A stretch of DNA of 36,592 bases from positions 1-36,592 of the IMG/VR virus record IMGVR_UViG_3300044627_000772. One strand, given 5' to 3'. The notes under the pieces were generated by a model. It did not search any database, was not told the origin of the DNA, and saw only the letters and a list, made by a program, of their open reading frames with translations. Origin of the DNA: a virus. Shown here piece by piece: positions 22,523 to 28,671 of the stretch (the stretch's first letter is position 1; each line of letters opens with the position of its first letter). The position numbers and the translations under genes were made by a program.

Positions 22523-23293
22523 ATGCACTACTACAAGAGAAATCTTGGCGACTATGCCAAGAAAGCAGGCCGTCTGACTATGCTTCAACACGGAGCGTAC
22601 ACGCTTCTAATTGATTCGTGTTATGACAGAGAAATCTTCCCTACACTTGAACAAGCACTTGAATGGACTTGGGCTTCAACAGAAGCTGAGATTGAGGCCG
22701 TCAAGTTTGTTTTAAGCAGGTTTTTTACGTTAGATAAAGATGGATGTTATGTGCAAGACAGGATACTTGCAGAGCTACTTCACTATCATAAAAATGCAGA
22801 TACAAATAAACGTATAGCTGATGAAAGAGAAGCAAAGCGTAGAGGAAATAGCACGAATCGTGTACAAGTCGTAGACGAAGCTCCACCTAACCAAGAACCA
22901 CTAACCACTAACCATAAACCAATAAAGAATACAGCAACTATCGTTGCACCGCCTGAAGGCGTTTCTGATTCTGTTTGGCAGGAATTCAAATCTTTGAGGA
23001 AAGCCAAGAAAGCCCCGATAACTCAAAGAGCCATTGATGCCATCACAAGTGAGGCAAACAAAGCTGGTTGGACTCTAGAGAAAGCTTTGGAGGAATGTGT
23101 TGTTCGTGGTTGGCAAGCATTCAAAGCAGATTGGGTTGCGACAAAAGCAAACCCTGCCGACATAGTAAGGCTCACAGTTCCGAGTAAAAATGAGCCTGAC
23201 CCTGCTTTAGAAAAGATTAAGGCTGATGCTTTAAAGGCAGCGCCCATGCCAGAAAGTTTCAGACAGTTTGCCCAACAAGTGAGAAAAGCATGA
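22523..23293 (+). CDS. DUF1376-type replication protein
   Basis: A 256-residue protein. The N terminus, MHYYKRNLGDYAKKAGRLTM then QHGAYTLLIDSCYDREIFPT, is the DUF1376 domain found in phage replication initiation or organiser proteins (residues about 1-100). A polar Asn/Pro linker follows, then a C-terminal helical part (VSDSVWQEFKSLRKAKKAPIT, ALEECVVRGWQAFKADWV) like the helicase-loading half of such proteins. I choose ATG 22523 because the family starts here and GGAAAA lies before it; GTG 22499 is longer. No helicase, primase or polymerase gene is seen, so it should recruit the host replisome. Confidence 0.78.
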   Translation: MHYYKRNLGDYAKKAGRLTMLQHGAYTLLIDSCYDREIFPTLEQALEWTWASTEAEIEAVKFVLSRFFTLDKDGCYVQDRILAELLHYHKNADTNKRIADEREAKRRGNSTNRVQVVDEAPPNQEPLTTNHKPIKNTATIVAPPEGVSDSVWQEFKSLRKAKKAPITQRAIDAITSEANKAGWTLEKALEECVVRGWQAFKADWVATKANPADIVRLTVPSKNEPDPALEKIKADALKAAPMPESFRQFAQQVRKA

Positions 23294-23403
23294 ACTACTT
23301 TGAAGCTATGAGACTGCTAGACAGAGTTAAGGAAGGCGTACCTTATCCCGTACGTTTAATCAATCAAGCATTGGAGCTAACTGGTGACTTGGAGCAGACG
23401 TAA
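23290..23403 (+). CDS. 37-residue conserved phage peptide
   Basis: The frame begins at an ATGA overlap with the replication gene and encodes MNYFEAMRLLDRVKEGVPYP then VRLINQALELTGDL. The pattern EAMRLLDxVxxGVPxPxxLxxxALxLTGDL is one I associate with small proteins encoded beside phage replication genes. The end overlaps the next gene by 20 bases. Role unknown. Confidence 0.6.
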   Translation: MNYFEAMRLLDRVKEGVPYPVRLINQALELTGDLEQT

Positions 23404-23596
23404 TATTGAAGGCCCAAGCGATAGAGTAATCCTAGAGCAAGCAGAAGCTAGGGAACTCTATCGTAATTGGGAAGGAAGTAAGAATCGTGATCTCATTCGT
23501 GCCAGGCTTGAGAGAGCAGAACGAATCTACGGCATAGGTGCTAGAGACAGGATCAGAGAATATATGAACCGAATCAAAGATGGGACTCTTTTATGA
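23384..23596 (+). CDS. Small basic protein of the replication operon
   Basis: A 70-residue protein with GTG start after GGAG. MTWSRRNIEGPSDRVILEQA leads into a charged Arg/Glu-rich helix (RDLIRARLERAERIYGIGARDRIREYM). Such proteins are frequent between the replication initiator and the nuclease in related phages. Nucleic acid binding is plausible from charge only. The stop overlaps the nuclease start (ATGA). Confidence 0.65.
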   Translation: MTWSRRNIEGPSDRVILEQAEARELYRNWEGSKNRDLIRARLERAERIYGIGARDRIREYMNRIKDGTLL

Positions 23597-23859
23597 GATA
23601 TGCCGCCAGAGTTGATGCTAATCAAGAGCAAATCGTATCCGCATTGAGGGCTGCTGGCGCTTACGTCTGGATCATTGGTCTGCCAGTAGATTTGTTAGTT
23701 GGATACAAGGGTCACACCTTTCTGGTTGAGATCAAGACAAGCTCTAAAAAGAAGTTTACAAAACTACAAACAGACTTTTTTGAGAATTGGGCTGGTGGCA
23801 CGTTAGCTAGGATTGATAACCCAGAAGCCGCATTGCGAATGATCGCAACACTAGGGTAA
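23593..23859 (+). CDS. PD-(D/E)XK nuclease, VRR-NUC/resolvase-like
   Basis: An 88-residue protein with a compact nuclease core: ANQEQIVSALRAAGAYVWIIG (Glu12 on helix 1), LPVDLLVGYKGHTFLVEIKTS (Asp33, Glu46, Lys48 of the PD-(D/E)XK site) and KLQTDFFENWAGGTLARI. Small VRR-NUC proteins cut branched or structured DNA. With the Sak3-like protein it could process recombination intermediates before packaging. Confidence 0.82.
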   Translation: MRYAARVDANQEQIVSALRAAGAYVWIIGLPVDLLVGYKGHTFLVEIKTSSKKKFTKLQTDFFENWAGGTLARIDNPEAALRMIATLG

Positions 23860-23918
23860 GTACCTATTCAAAATATTCCATAAAAGGAATAACATTTAAT
23901 TTTTAACAGGAGTAAATC

Positions 23919-24155
23919 ATGGAAAAAACTTGGGAATTTGACACAACTGTGGGTGCAGGTAGCGAAGTGGTCACAGTAGTTTATGAGTATGAATCAGATG
24001 AGGATTCAACCTACAACGAATCCATTAAAGAGATTTGGTTTGAGGGACGCAATGTCATTGGCCTTCTTTCTGATGAGCAATTTAAAGAGCTAGAGATGGA
24101 GGGAGCCATGCGCTTTCAGTATCACAAACTTAACTACAAAACAGAAGACGTATGA
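23919..24155 (+). CDS. Acidic small protein of unknown function
   Basis: A 78-residue acidic protein with a strong AACAGGAG site. The first part (KTWEFDTTVGAGSEVVTVVYEYESDEDSTY) suggests beta strands. Its architecture is somewhat like the acidic protein at 18779-18994, but no clear homology is visible. The stop overlaps the methyltransferase start. Confidence 0.65.
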   Translation: MEKTWEFDTTVGAGSEVVTVVYEYESDEDSTYNESIKEIWFEGRNVIGLLSDEQFKELEMEGAMRFQYHKLNYKTEDV

Positions 24156-24673
24156 CTTTACAAAAAAAAGAGCTTTTAATTGGTTGTGGATCTAACCACA
24201 CCAAAAAGATGGCAACAGATAGAACAACTGGTTTTGATAACTTAACCACCTTGGACTACAACGCTGACCACAATCCTACTGTGGTGTGGGACTTAATGGT
24301 TCTGCCATTGCCATTTCCCGACAACGAGTTTGATGAAATCCATGCTTATCAGGTGCTAGAACACCTTGGGCAACAGGGCGACTACAAACTATTCTTTGCT
24401 CAGTTCTCGGAGTTCTGGCGACTTCTCAAGCCAAATGGTCATTTCCTTGCGACTTGCCCATCCAGAAGTTCAGTCTGGGCTTATGGTGATCCAAGCCATA
24501 CAAGAATCATGCAGCTTGAACAACTGGTATTTCTATCCCAAGATGAGTACAAGAGGCAGGTTGGCAGAACGCCTATGTCCGACTTCAGGAATATCTACAA
24601 AGCAGACTTTAAAACTGTTTTCCAAGAAGAAGATGACGACATTAGGTTTGTCCTAAAAGCCATAAAGAATTGA
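24152..24673 (+). CDS. SAM-dependent methyltransferase (class I)
   Basis: A 173-residue protein with the class I methyltransferase scheme: LLIGCGSNHTKK (residues 8-19, the SAM-binding loop), TTLDYNADHNPTVVWDL (acidic residue at the ribose site), FPDNEFDEIHAYQVLEHLGQ (motif IV region) and FSEFWRLLKPNGHFLATCP (motif VI). It resembles the UbiE/COQ5-type small methyltransferases in phages. The substrate, whether DNA, RNA, protein or a metabolite, is not given by the sequence. Confidence 0.78.
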   Translation: MTLQKKELLIGCGSNHTKKMATDRTTGFDNLTTLDYNADHNPTVVWDLMVLPLPFPDNEFDEIHAYQVLEHLGQQGDYKLFFAQFSEFWRLLKPNGHFLATCPSRSSVWAYGDPSHTRIMQLEQLVFLSQDEYKRQVGRTPMSDFRNIYKADFKTVFQEEDDDIRFVLKAIKN

Positions 24674-24689
24674 TTTTGTAGCTATAATT
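24670..24689 (+). promoter_or_regulatory. Repeated promoter-like 20-mer, copy 1
   Basis: TTGATTTTGTAGCTATAATT occurs here and, with one base changed (TAC for TAT), at 28672-28691, both on the + strand just upstream of a rightward gene. It contains a perfect TATAAT at 24683-24688, seven bases before the ATG at 24696. The usual -35 box is not visible, so the conserved block itself may be the recognition element. Confidence 0.6.
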
Positions 24690-24695
24690 CAAGCC

Positions 24696-25022
24696 ATGAA
24701 ACAACGTGGCGGTTCAAGAAAAGGCGCTGGTCGCAAGAAGATCAGCGAACAAGGTAGGACTATCCGAGCAAGGGTAGCGCCTATCCATGAGCAAGCATTG
24801 ACCTTGGCAGGGAATGGTTCCTTGTCAGAAGGAATAAGACGTTTAGCTGAGAAGCATTGGAGATTAATTCATGGAGAGCAGCCCCGACAAAGCAATTCAG
24901 TATTTGATCGACACCGCACCCTTGTACGCCCAAGCGAAGTCCGAGCGCCTGTACTTGGAGGAGTTCCGAAAGTCCAAGAAGGCTCACCTGATGAGCCAGG
25001 CAGGGACGGAAGTTCTGGGTAA
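24696..25022 (+). CDS. Basic DNA-binding-like small protein
   Basis: A 108-residue protein that starts with the basic motif KQRGGSRKGAGRKKISEQG, common in small phage proteins, and has an Ala/Arg-rich helix up to about residue 58 (SLSEGIRRLAEKHW), the ribbon-helix-helix-like part. The ORF continues for 51 more residues in a different frame over the start of the next gene; that tail is Pro/Arg/Gly rich and may not be conserved. The TATAAT-containing repeat lies directly upstream. Confidence 0.62.
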   Translation: MKQRGGSRKGAGRKKISEQGRTIRARVAPIHEQALTLAGNGSLSEGIRRLAEKHWRLIHGEQPRQSNSVFDRHRTLVRPSEVRAPVLGGVPKVQEGSPDEPGRDGSSG

Positions 25023-25197
25023 ACAAGAAACCTTTGCCTATGCCCATGAGGAATACATTGAAGTGTTGGAGGGCATAAGGGCTGCAGTAGAAAAAGAAGA
25101 GAAGTATCGGTGGTTGATGACTGCTGCCCAAGCAAGGATCGAAGTCTGGAGAACTAATCAGTACTCAGCCAGAATGGAAATCAGGGCAACCCAATGA
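24871..25197 (+). CDS. Conserved phage protein of the early block
   Basis: A 108-residue helical protein, with GGAG at 24859-24862 and ATG at 24871. It follows the pattern KAIQYLIDTAPLYAQAKSERLYLEEFRKS then HEEYIEVLEGIRAAVEKEEKYRWLMTAAQARIEVWRT, which I recognise from many small phage proteins that cluster with HNH or resolvase genes. Function unknown. It overlaps the previous gene by 152 bases in another frame and the next start by ATGA. Confidence 0.72.
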   Translation: MESSPDKAIQYLIDTAPLYAQAKSERLYLEEFRKSKKAHLMSQAGTEVLGKQETFAYAHEEYIEVLEGIRAAVEKEEKYRWLMTAAQARIEVWRTNQYSARMEIRATQ

Positions 25198-25478
25198 ACA
25201 ACAAGCTGAACAACAAGGAAAGATTCCACCTAGCAAGGGTGAAGATGCTTCCCTGTTCAGTATGCGATAAGGCAGGACCATCAGAAGCCCACCATTACAA
25301 ACAAGGTCTTCAATATACCTGCATAGCATTATGTCAAGACTGCCATACTAATTCAGTATTAGGTTGGCATGGTCAAAAAAGAATGTGGCATATTAAGAAA
25401 ATGGATGAGATTGACGCACTTAATAATACGATTAAACGATTATTAGAAAATCCACCCGAAAATAATAATGCTTTCTAA
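25194..25478 (+). CDS. HNH endonuclease-like protein (Ref-like)
   Basis: A 94-residue protein with Cys/His groups typical of small HNH nucleases: PCSVCDKAGPSEAHHYKQG (Cys21, Cys24, His33, His34), CIALCQDCHTNS (Cys47, Cys50, His51) and a C-terminal helix with HGQKRMWHIKKMDE. The architecture resembles the Ref/NinG-type phage nucleases linked to recombination, but I cannot separate these families. It is the last gene of the rightward early operon before the gene-free region. Confidence 0.68.
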   Translation: MNNKLNNKERFHLARVKMLPCSVCDKAGPSEAHHYKQGLQYTCIALCQDCHTNSVLGWHGQKRMWHIKKMDEIDALNNTIKRLLENPPENNNAF

Positions 25479-25522
25479 TTTCCAAACTTTCAAAAACTTT
25501 GAGTTTCCAAAAATTGGTTAAC

Positions 25523-25542
25523 TTTACTTTTTAAAAAGTAAA
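25523..25542. repeat. Perfect 20-base palindrome
   Basis: TTTACTTTTTAAAAAGTAAA is its own reverse complement. In RNA it would form a ten-pair A/U stem with T-rich flanks; in DNA it could be a protein site or an easily opened element. It lies 45 bases after the last early gene. Confidence 0.75.
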
Positions 25543-25591
25543 TGCCACTTTTTTGTAAAACACCCATTTATTAGGGTAAACCCTCGGTTTT

Positions 25592-25642
25592 TGTAAGTTA
25601 GCACTCACTTCGCAAAATTATGTAAGTTAGCACTCACTTCGC
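25592..25642. repeat. Two tandem 22-base direct repeats
   Basis: The sequence at 25592-25613 (starting TGTAAGTTAGCACTC and ending ACTTCGC) recurs exactly at 25621-25642, period 29. A shortened relative, sharing ACTCACTTCGC, lies at 25819-25836. Repeats at helical-turn-like spacing (29 is near three turns) suggest a protein-binding array. Confidence 0.7.
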
Positions 25643-25845
25643 TAAACACCAGAATGCCGCTTTTTGCCAGAGTGCCACTATTGCATGAGACACAATGCAA
25701 TGATGCACCTATAAAGCCATTAAAACCCGTTTTGAGCCGTTTTTTTTGCTTTGCTAAGGCCTACTATGCTTGAGACACAATAAACCGATTCTAGGGCTTT
25801 ATAATCAATTCTAGAGAATGTGAGTACTCACTTCGCAAACACTTT

Positions 25846-25876
25846 CAAAAAAACCCAGTTTTTACGCTGGGTTTTT
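25846..25876. terminator. Bidirectional terminator between convergent operons
   Basis: AAACCCAG at 25851-25858 pairs with CTGGGTTT at 25867-25874 across an eight-base loop. A-rich sequence precedes and TTTTT follows the stem, so it can end both rightward transcripts from the early block and leftward transcripts from the clamp operon. It lies 10 bases after the last gene of the leftward block. Confidence 0.85.
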
Positions 25877-25886
25877 GTGGAAATGC

Positions 25887-26063
25887 TCAGAGCTTATCTG
25901 CCAATAGCCAAACTTCGCATTTGTATTTATAGATCAATTCAGAATTGCCAAAGGGCTTGATTGTCAAAAAGGTTTCAGAGTTTATGCTGCAAACTGAAAT
26001 TTTGATGACCTCACCGATTTTCGCTGGGTCACAATCATACGCAATGATGCTGCCAACTTGCAT
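25887..26063 (-). CDS. 58-residue protein, last gene of the clamp operon
   Basis: A leftward frame from ATG 26063 after AAGGGGCAGAAT, beginning MQVGSIIAYDCDPAKIGEV and ending CEVWLLADKL. A beta-rich fold is possible. It overlaps the upstream gene by 29 bases and ends just before the terminator, which supports a real gene. Function unknown. Confidence 0.6.
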   Translation of the reverse strand: MQVGSIIAYDCDPAKIGEVIKISVCSINSETFLTIKPFGNSELIYKYKCEVWLLADKL

Positions 26064-26241
26064 ATTCTGCCCCTTTCCAATGTTGCGAGTGACTCATTAC
26101 TGTTTCAGCATAGACGTTTTTTCCATCTAAACCCCTATGCTCACAAAAAAGCGCAAATGCTGCTTCTATGCTCTCTGCTCTGATTGTAGTCACGCTAAAA
26201 TCACCCTTTGCCCAAACATTGAATAAATATTCTTTTTTCAT
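26035..26241 (-). CDS. Small unknown protein
   Basis: A 68-residue protein (MKKEYLFNVWAKGDFSVTTI...). The beta-hairpin start YLFNVWAKGDFSVTTIRAES followed by a helix IEAAFALFCEHRGL looks like a small alpha/beta domain. The start overlaps the upstream gene by four bases. No family recognised. Confidence 0.65.
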   Translation of the reverse strand: MKKEYLFNVWAKGDFSVTTIRAESIEAAFALFCEHRGLDGKNVYAETVMSHSQHWKGAEYASWQHHCV

Positions 26242-26480
26242 GGTGTCACCTCTTCTAATTCACACCAGTTTTCTATTGCCATTGTGCCTGTGCATAAAGT
26301 GGCACGCAAACAATCAAGGGCCATTTGTGCATGGTAGGTGTTAAATTCTGGGCTTTTCAAATATGCTTCTAGGGTAGTCAATGCCCCAAAAACTGAATTG
26401 ATATCATTTAAGCCCTCATAAACCATCCACTCATTAATGATCTTTGGGTGTCTCTTATCTTTGGGTTTTGCTTTTGTCAT
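26238..26480 (-). CDS. Small helical protein of unknown function
   Basis: An 80-residue protein, start 26480 behind GGAGGATGT. A basic N terminus (TKAKPKDKRHPKIINEW) is followed by helices with LEAYLKSPEFNTYHAQMALDCLRATLCTG. Unknown function. Shares operon overlaps with both neighbours. Confidence 0.65.
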   Translation of the reverse strand: MTKAKPKDKRHPKIINEWMVYEGLNDINSVFGALTTLEAYLKSPEFNTYHAQMALDCLRATLCTGTMAIENWCELEEVTP

Positions 26481-26653
26481 ACATCCTCCATGCACATTGT
26501 GTGAACATAAGTGTTCAAAACTTTAGCTTCTGGATATTCTTTTTTTAGTTCAATCAATGCTTCGTCAACATTTAAAGCTCTAAATTCATCATATTCAGCA
26601 CATTGATAATCAGGGAATTTATAAAACTCAATTAAAAAAATCAATGTATTCAT
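26477..26653 (-). CDS. Small acidic protein of unknown function
   Basis: A 58-residue protein, start 26653 behind GGGAGG. MNTLIFLIEFYKFPDYQCAE leads into a helix VDEALIELKKEYPEAKVLN. Its short alpha/beta pattern resembles the proteins at 26035-26241 and 26849-27175, which also begin with M-x-x-[YL]-x-F and an edge strand. Unknown function. Confidence 0.62.
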   Translation of the reverse strand: MNTLIFLIEFYKFPDYQCAEYDEFRALNVDEALIELKKEYPEAKVLNTYVHTMCMEDV

Positions 26654-26847
26654 GCTGCCTCCCATTGTGCTATTGCTGCTTTTTTGCATTGTGTGACTTG
26701 TTTTTTTGTCAGACCTTTTGCTAATTGCTCTGCTAGTTCTGCTGCTTGTGCTGCTTTTTCGTCACTAGGGGCAGTGAGTGCCAAAACTAAGCAGCGGGTT
26801 AACACTTCGCTTTGAGTTATTGAATAATTTATTGCTACTTTTGTCAT
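26650..26847 (-). CDS. Small helical protein of unknown function
   Basis: A 65-residue protein from ATG 26847 (TKVAINYSITQSEVLTRCLV...) with an Ala/Glu/Lys-rich C-terminal half that should be helical (DEKAAQAAELAEQLAKGL). The AGGA site is about ten bases before the start. Stop overlaps the next start. Unknown role. Confidence 0.6.
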   Translation of the reverse strand: MTKVAINYSITQSEVLTRCLVLALTAPSDEKAAQAAELAEQLAKGLTKKQVTQCKKAAIAQWEAA

Positions 26848-26848
26848 T

Positions 26849-27175
26849 TTAATAATTCCTATAAACAATGCCATTAATTGAGTCACCTACATAAACACCT
26901 TCACCCTCAAGATGCTCAATAACTTGCTGCTTTTGATAGTCTTCGTCCATTTCAGCATCTAATTCAATGCCATATTGATCTGCAATGTTTTCAAAAGAAT
27001 CTTCTGAAAAGTCGCAACAAATAGCGATAACATCAAATTCAATTTCTTCACCAGTAGACTCTTCGTATTCTTCTAAATAGTCAAAAAGTATTCTTAATGC
27101 TTGATAAGAGAAATTATCAGGGCGAATTTCGTGGAAATAATCCCTGAATTCTGCAAAATAAACCATTGTTTTCAT
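26849..27175 (-). CDS. Acidic protein of unknown function
   Basis: A 108-residue, strongly acidic protein from ATG 27175 behind GGTGGAAGC. Sequence blocks: MKTMVYFAEFRDYFHE, then FDYLEEYEESTGEEIEFDVIAICCDFSE and a C-terminal IEHLEGEGVYVGDSINGIVY. The charge pattern and size could fit an anti-host or DNA-mimic protein, but nothing identifies it. Start and stop couple with neighbours. Confidence 0.65.
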   Translation of the reverse strand: MKTMVYFAEFRDYFHEIRPDNFSYQALRILFDYLEEYEESTGEEIEFDVIAICCDFSEDSFENIADQYGIELDAEMDEDYQKQQVIEHLEGEGVYVGDSINGIVYRNY

Positions 27176-27330
27176 GCTTCCACCTTTAAATTTTCTTGAA
27201 TGAATGCCATTGCAGTGCAAATGTCATCCCAAATTGCGTCATGTTGTTCGTCACCTTCTGAAATAAGGTCTTCCCTGTATGCTTCCAGTGCATCCCAAAC
27301 AGTGTTTAATTGCTCTTTCATGTCGTGCAT
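27172..27330 (-). CDS. 52-residue acidic helical protein
   Basis: A short leftward frame: MHDMKEQLNTVWDALEAYRE then a helix ending FIQENLKVEA. Its stop overlaps the ATG of the next gene (ATGA), and a GGGG lies upstream of the start. No clear family; unknown role. Confidence 0.6.
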   Translation of the reverse strand: MHDMKEQLNTVWDALEAYREDLISEGDEQHDAIWDDICTAMAFIQENLKVEA

Positions 27331-27340
27331 GGTTTGCCCC

Positions 27341-27961
27341 TTATGCTGCTTTTTGTTGAACTTGCATAAAATCAGGGTTTAGCCCTTGATAACTGCCTGG
27401 GCTGTTACGCATTGGCATAATGACCACCAGTGCATCGTTTTGGTCATTGTGTATGACACCAGAATAGTCACCCCTTGAAAGCAGCGGGAAAACTTTTCCC
27501 TTTTTAGACCCGTAATACATGGCTAGTGCTTCGTTTCCCTTAACTATCAAAGCAGGGTCAAAATAACTAGGTTTCAATTCTGAAAATGCGTCACGGGCAG
27601 GGACTACACGGGAAATGTCGGGATAACGTGCGTCAATGGCTTGAAAACGTGCATTGCCCAGCAAGTAATAATCCTTTGCACCACCTTCTATGGTTTCAAG
27701 ATCAATAAATTCTGACTTTTTATCAATGGCTTTGATAGTGTCAGAAGGGATAATGATGCTAAAACCAAAGTTATCAGGGCCTTCAATCACTTCAATGGGT
27801 GATTGACCTGCAAAAAGAATGTGTCCATCAGTCCCGTAAACCATTGCCACTTCTGGGTGATTGAATGAGACACAAACACCTTGCAAATAGTAGCGCAGGT
27901 CTTTTTTTGCAGCACAGATCAAGGCCGCACGTAAAACATTAGTTTTGAGAGTAATTTTCAT
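27341..27961 (-). CDS. Beta sliding clamp-like protein, short form
   Basis: A 206-residue relative of the bacterial DNA polymerase III beta clamp. Residues 1-121 line up with clamp domain II: DLRYYLQGVCVSF (clamp RYYLNGM), GTDGHILFA (clamp TDGHRLA), SIIIPSDTIKAI (clamp VIVPRK) and ARYPDISRVVP (clamp GRFPDYRRVLP). The end, ALVVIMPMRN at 177-186, matches the clamp C terminus VVMPMRL, part of the pocket that holds polymerase peptides. Domain I is missing, and domain III seems to keep only its last half. A 20-residue tail (SPGSYQGLN...) follows. A start behind AAGGTG is clear. It could replace, block or cap the host clamp; ring formation is not predictable here. Confidence 0.85.
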   Translation of the reverse strand: MKITLKTNVLRAALICAAKKDLRYYLQGVCVSFNHPEVAMVYGTDGHILFAGQSPIEVIEGPDNFGFSIIIPSDTIKAIDKKSEFIDLETIEGGAKDYYLLGNARFQAIDARYPDISRVVPARDAFSELKPSYFDPALIVKGNEALAMYYGSKKGKVFPLLSRGDYSGVIHNDQNDALVVIMPMRNSPGSYQGLNPDFMQVQQKAA

Positions 27962-28000
27962 TTGTAAACACCTTTTGATAGAAAAAAGAAAAGAAAAGAA

Positions 28001-28096
28001 TCAGGGCAGCAATACATCAAAGTATTCGAGCATGAGAGCCAAAGCCCCAAAGAATAGAGCAATAGCACAGAGAGCTTCAAAGTAGACTGATTTCAT
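28001..28096 (-). CDS. 31-residue single-span membrane peptide
   Basis: An ATG that overlaps the upstream stop (ATGA) opens MKSVYFEALCAIALFFGALAL and ends LEYFDVLLP. It is one hydrophobic helix with charged ends. The coupling and hydrophobicity support a small membrane peptide; function unknown. Confidence 0.5.
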   Translation of the reverse strand: MKSVYFEALCAIALFFGALALMLEYFDVLLP

Positions 28097-28281
28097 TTGA
28101 TTGACTCCAAACTGTATTGCTCACAATCAAAGCCAAACCCTAGGGCTTGAATGTGCTTGATCGTTTCCATTGTGAGAGTAGATGTGCCAGCGATCTTTGC
28201 AAACAGTTTTGATTGCTCACAAAGGGGATAAGCCTTGAGAGTGCCATAAACTGCCTTGATCTGGATTTTTAGGGTTGGCAT
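28093..28281 (-). CDS. Small unknown protein
   Basis: A 62-residue protein (MPTLKIQIKAVYGTLKAYPL...) with a helix STLTMETIKHIQALGF. It follows the two-span membrane gene by four bases, with GGGATAAG upstream. No domain recognised; a small regulator or inhibitor is possible. Confidence 0.62.
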   Translation of the reverse strand: MPTLKIQIKAVYGTLKAYPLCEQSKLFAKIAGTSTLTMETIKHIQALGFGFDCEQYSLESIK

Positions 28282-28285
28282 AGTC

Positions 28286-28516
28286 TTATCCCAAAATCCA
28301 AGGGTTGCGCTTTACATCACGATAAACACTAGAAGCAAAGCCACTAGCAGCCAAAGCAAAGAAACCAGAAGCAATCAATGCACAAAGAGCAAAAAAGTTG
28401 GCATTGTAAGCAAACAAGCCCAAAGCACATAGAAGCTCAATAAGGCAGCCAATAGCCATGAGAGCAGCCATTGGCGCTTCTGAGTAGATGCGGAAAATGC
28501 GGGAGAGTTTTTTCAT
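28286..28516 (-). CDS. Two-span membrane protein, first gene of the clamp operon
   Basis: A 76-residue protein with two hydrophobic helices: about residues 15-35 (PMAALMAIGCLIELLCALGLF) and 41-62 (FFALCALIASGFFALAASGF), and a basic N terminus and C-terminal tail. It starts after AGGTGTTCAC. Possibly an early host-membrane factor. The predicted leftward promoter is about 50-80 bases upstream. Confidence 0.65.
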   Translation of the reverse strand: MKKLSRIFRIYSEAPMAALMAIGCLIELLCALGLFAYNANFFALCALIASGFFALAASGFASSVYRDVKRNPWILG

Positions 28517-28568
28517 GTGAACACCTATTAAGAGTTAAGAAAAGAGAGGCTAAAAATCTACCCTCTCA

Positions 28569-28596
28569 CATATAGAGCATAAAAGATTCGTGCCAA
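28569..28596 (-). promoter_or_regulatory. Leftward promoter candidate for the clamp operon
   Basis: On the minus strand TTGGCA (28596-28591, 5 of 6 against TTGACA) is followed 16 bases later by TATATG (28574-28569, 4 of 6 against TATAAT). It points at the two-span membrane gene start at 28516. The A/T-rich spacer fits a sigma-70-like promoter. Confidence 0.58.
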
Positions 28597-28671
28597 CTGC
28601 TGTAACTTGTTGATTCCATTGACCCCTCCAAAACCCTATCAGTAGAAACCCTTAGAACATAGGTTCTCAGT

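Larger units (their letters stand above)
25479..25886. other. Gene-free region between convergent operons, repeat-rich
   Basis: About 400 bases without a supported gene. It is A/T rich and contains the TTTACTTTTTAAAAAGTAAA palindrome, an AGGGTAAACCCT dyad, a pair of 22-base repeats, a further partial copy containing GTGAGTACTCAC, an ATTGCAT/ATGCAAT inverted repeat (25680-25701), two copies of TGAGACACAAT (25686-25696 and 25771-25781) and a terminator hairpin. Stacked repeats in an A/T-rich gap suggest a replication origin or regulatory centre, but this is inference. Confidence 0.6.

Noticed and set aside
25592-25642. CRISPR-like repeats
   Set aside because: Only two full copies, separated by seven bases, with no further units and no cas genes.
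25700-25750. Second rightward terminator at the T8 run near 25740
   Set aside because: No convincing stem precedes the T-run; the strong hairpin at 25851-25874 already ends this operon.
18779-28516. Temperate phage control (integrase, CI/Cro-type switch)
   Set aside because: No recombinase, excisionase or att-like gene pattern was seen; the divergent early operons alone do not show lysogeny.
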